From assembly GCA_963771735.1 (NCBI GenBank), contig CAVYUN010000001.1, forward strand, positions 620,001 through 684,000: 64,000 nt of DNA. Reading direction: 5' to 3'. The notes under the pieces were generated by a model. The model was given only the letters and a program-made list of their open reading frames with translations. It was not told the origin of the DNA and did not search any database. Origin of the DNA: 66-474 sp963771735. Its GTDB lineage: Bacteria > Pseudomonadota > Gammaproteobacteria > Xanthomonadales > Rhodanobacteraceae. The translations under genes and the position numbers were made by a program. Shown here one piece after another: positions 62,139 to 64,000 of the stretch; positions within the stretch are counted from its first letter, which is position 1, and every line of letters starts with the position of its first letter.

Positions 62139-63569
62139 ATGAAACCAGGCATCCAGCTTCGCCAGTCGCAACAACTGTCCCTGACGCCGCAATTGCAGCA
62201 GGCGATCAGACTCCTGCAGTTGTCCCAGATCGAATTGCAGGCCGAATTGCGTGAACTTGCTGAAGCCAATCCGCTGATCGACCTCGACGATCCGGAAACG
62301 GAAGAAGAGCAAGCCGAGACGGCTGCGTCCGACGACACCGAGGGTTCCGGCGACGATTCTCCCGCGGAGGCCGTCGACGACAGCGAATACTGGGACGAGA
62401 ACTCGCCACAGGTCGTCGAATGGGCGCAATCCAGCCGCGGCTTTGACGACGACGACAATCCGGAGCCGCAGGATGCCGCGCCGGAGGGACTGCGCGACCA
62501 CCTGCAATGGCAGGCGAACCTGAGTGGGTTTTCCGCACGCGAAGCCGCCATCGCAGGCGCCATCATCGATGCACTTGACGACGATGGTTACCTGCGCGAG
62601 GGACTTGAGCCTGTGCTGACCGCGCTGCATGCATTGGAACCGCCCATCGGCAAGAACGAAGCCGATGCCGTGCGTCGGCGCATCCAGCATTTCGAGCCGG
62701 TCGGCGTCGCCAGCGTCGATCTGGGCGATTGTCTGGGTGCCCAGATCGAACAGCTGGATCCCGCAACGGAAGGCCGCGAACTGGCCCGCGCGATCGTCGA
62801 GAGTGAACTCGACCTTCTGGCACGCCGCGATGTCGCCAAACTGTCCCACCGCTTCGGCGCTCCCGAGGACGAGGTCATCGCCGCAATGACGCTGGTCCGC
62901 GCGCTGGACCCGCGGCCCGGCTCGCGATTCGACCACGCCCGGACCGAATACATCGCACCGGATGCCTACGCCGTGAAGGTCGGCGGTCGCTGGCGCGTGT
63001 CGCTTTCGCCGGATTGCCAGCCGCGCATGGCCATCAACCAGCACTATTGCAGCCTGATCTCGCGAGCGCAGCGTAGTGACGCGGCATGGATGCGCGGACA
63101 ACTGCAGGAGGCCCGCTGGCTGATGAAGAGCCTGGAAGCGCGCGCCGACACCTTGTCGAAAGTGGCGCAGGCCATCGTGCGCGCCCAGAGCGCGTTCCTC
63201 GACTTCGGGCCGGAAGCGATGAGGCCGCTGGTGATGCGCGAGCTTGCGGAGGAGCTCGGCATGCACGAATCCACCATCTCGCGCGTCACCACCCGCAAAT
63301 ACCTGCACACGCCGCGCGGCACCTTCGAATTCAAGCATTTCTTCTCGAGCAGCGTGGCCACCGAGGACGGCGGCAGCGCTTCGGCTACTGCAATCCAGGC
63401 CATGATCCGCAAACTTGTCAACGAGGAGAATCCTGCGAAACCGCTTTCCGACCAGACCCTGACCGCGGAACTGAACAAGCGTGGCATCCAGGTTGCGCGC
63501 CGCACCGTCGCGAAATATCGCGAGCAGATGCGCATTCCCAGTTCTAGCGAGCGACTGCGCGCGCGCTGA
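62139..63569 (+). CDS. rpoN: RNA polymerase sigma-54 factor RpoN
   Basis: 476 residues. Region I is Gln/Leu-rich (KPGIQLRQSQQLSLTPQLQQ), region II is acidic (about 50-120) and region III holds the core-binding part, the helix-turn-helix and the RpoN box ARRTVAKYRE (453-462) that reads the -24 element. The ATG at 62139 matches the family start. Followed 249 bases on by hpf, the standard lptB-rpoN-hpf order. Confidence 0.97.
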   Translation: MKPGIQLRQSQQLSLTPQLQQAIRLLQLSQIELQAELRELAEANPLIDLDDPETEEEQAETAASDDTEGSGDDSPAEAVDDSEYWDENSPQVVEWAQSSRGFDDDDNPEPQDAAPEGLRDHLQWQANLSGFSAREAAIAGAIIDALDDDGYLREGLEPVLTALHALEPPIGKNEADAVRRRIQHFEPVGVASVDLGDCLGAQIEQLDPATEGRELARAIVESELDLLARRDVAKLSHRFGAPEDEVIAAMTLVRALDPRPGSRFDHARTEYIAPDAYAVKVGGRWRVSLSPDCQPRMAINQHYCSLISRAQRSDAAWMRGQLQEARWLMKSLEARADTLSKVAQAIVRAQSAFLDFGPEAMRPLVMRELAEELGMHESTISRVTTRKYLHTPRGTFEFKHFFSSSVATEDGGSASATAIQAMIRKLVNEENPAKPLSDQTLTAELNKRGIQVARRTVAKYREQMRIPSSSERLRAR

Positions 63570-63818
63570 CGCGAAATATCGTTGGTACCGGAAACGGAAA
63601 GTTCACGCGAATTGAGGCACGCTGCATTTCAGCGGTCATCCCTGACCGCAAAAGCGAAACCCGGCATCCATGCCGGACTTTTCACGAAAGCGTGCAACTT
63701 TCGATACCGTCCGCGATCTCAAGGAGTAAGTCCATCAAACACTTCACGACCGGCGTCTGATCAAGCGCCATGTCCGGAAACGATCCCGGACTTCCATCCC
63801 GACGTACAGGAGTCAACC

Positions 63819-64000
63819 ATGCAAACTCAGGTCAGCGGTCACCAGATCGAAATCACACCGGCGCTGCGCGATTACGTCGATGCCCGCCGCGAGCGCCTGG
63901 CACGACGTTTCGACCACCTGACTTCGCTCAATGTCGTTCTGGAGGTGGAGAAAGACCACATGGTCAACCGCGCCGAAGGCACGCTCGCGGCCGCCGGCGC
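63819..64000 (+). CDS. hpf: Ribosome hibernation-promoting factor, 3' partial
   Basis: First 60 codons are in the window; the gene leaves the right edge. The ATG at 63819 has AGGAG 7 bases upstream. MQTQVSGHQIEITPALRDYV and the following RRFDHL, LNVVLEVEKD match the HPF/YfiA beta-alpha fold that dimerises or inactivates 70S ribosomes in stationary phase. Its place after rpoN supports the call. Confidence 0.93.
   Translation, partial: MQTQVSGHQIEITPALRDYVDARRERLARRFDHLTSLNVVLEVEKDHMVNRAEGTLAAAG

Overview
This is a GC-rich window from a gammaproteobacterium, most likely of the Xanthomonadales (Lysobacterales), probably the Rhodanobacteraceae. Three things point there: a fused aspartokinase/diaminopimelate decarboxylase gene followed directly by murL and murD2, the xanthomonad route to D-glutamate in peptidoglycan; the order tpiA-secG-tRNA-Leu ... 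nuoA-N-tRNA-fMet-rimP-nusA-infB-rbfA-truB; and the cluster hda-perM-CDP-alcohol transferase-DUF2066 divergent from purMN. No plasmid, phage or IS gene was seen. Almost everything is core chromosome.

Layout. 1-4093 (+): a partial S9 peptidase, a DauA-like FAD amino-acid dehydrogenase and an APC permease, which look like a small peptide/amino-acid catabolic unit. 4151-4876 (-): a secreted protein with a RodZ-type DUF4115 C-terminus. 4877-6068: an accessory spacer with inverted repeats, a well-formed solitary integron attC site (5460-5554), a small membrane protein whose reading frame is interrupted near its start, and a REP-like palindrome. 6069-9982 (-): hrpA, with a frameshift near its 3' end. 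10143-10670 (+): a DUF4019 protein. 10821-16151 (-): lysAC-murL-murD2. 16366-19127 (+): an IorAB-like molybdenum hydroxylase. 19161-25714 (-): truB, rbfA, infB, nusA, rimP and initiator tRNA. 25887-40668 (-): the complete 14-gene nuo operon for respiratory complex I. 40669-42983: an accessory spacer with a BON-domain protein, a DUF3606 protein and a small membrane protein. 43023-44473 (-): tRNA-Leu(GAG), secG, tpiA. 44568-45377 (+): an SDR. 45392-48185 (-): cysNC and cysD. 48308-50781 (+): amgK-murU plus a conserved membrane protein. 50803-53948 (-): hda, perM-like, CDP-alcohol transferase, DUF2066. 53991-56523 (+): purM, purN, DUF3108. 56669-58158 (-): murA, ibaG. 58306-61954 (+): kdsD, kdsC, lptC, lptA, lptB. 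62139-64000 (+): rpoN and the start of hpf.

Together the genes cover cell-envelope supply at several points: DAP and lysine from lysAC, D-Glu placement by MurD2/MurL, the first committed step by MurA, MurNAc recycling by AmgK/MurU, and Kdo synthesis with LPS transport by KdsDC/LptCAB. Respiration (nuo) and translation (nusA operon) fill most of the rest. The least ordinary signals are the orphan attC site, a dispersed 60-bp repeat whose differences fall mostly at third codon positions (23243 and 59363), the hrpA frameshift, several structured intergenic elements, and the genes placed between tRNA-Leu and nuoA.
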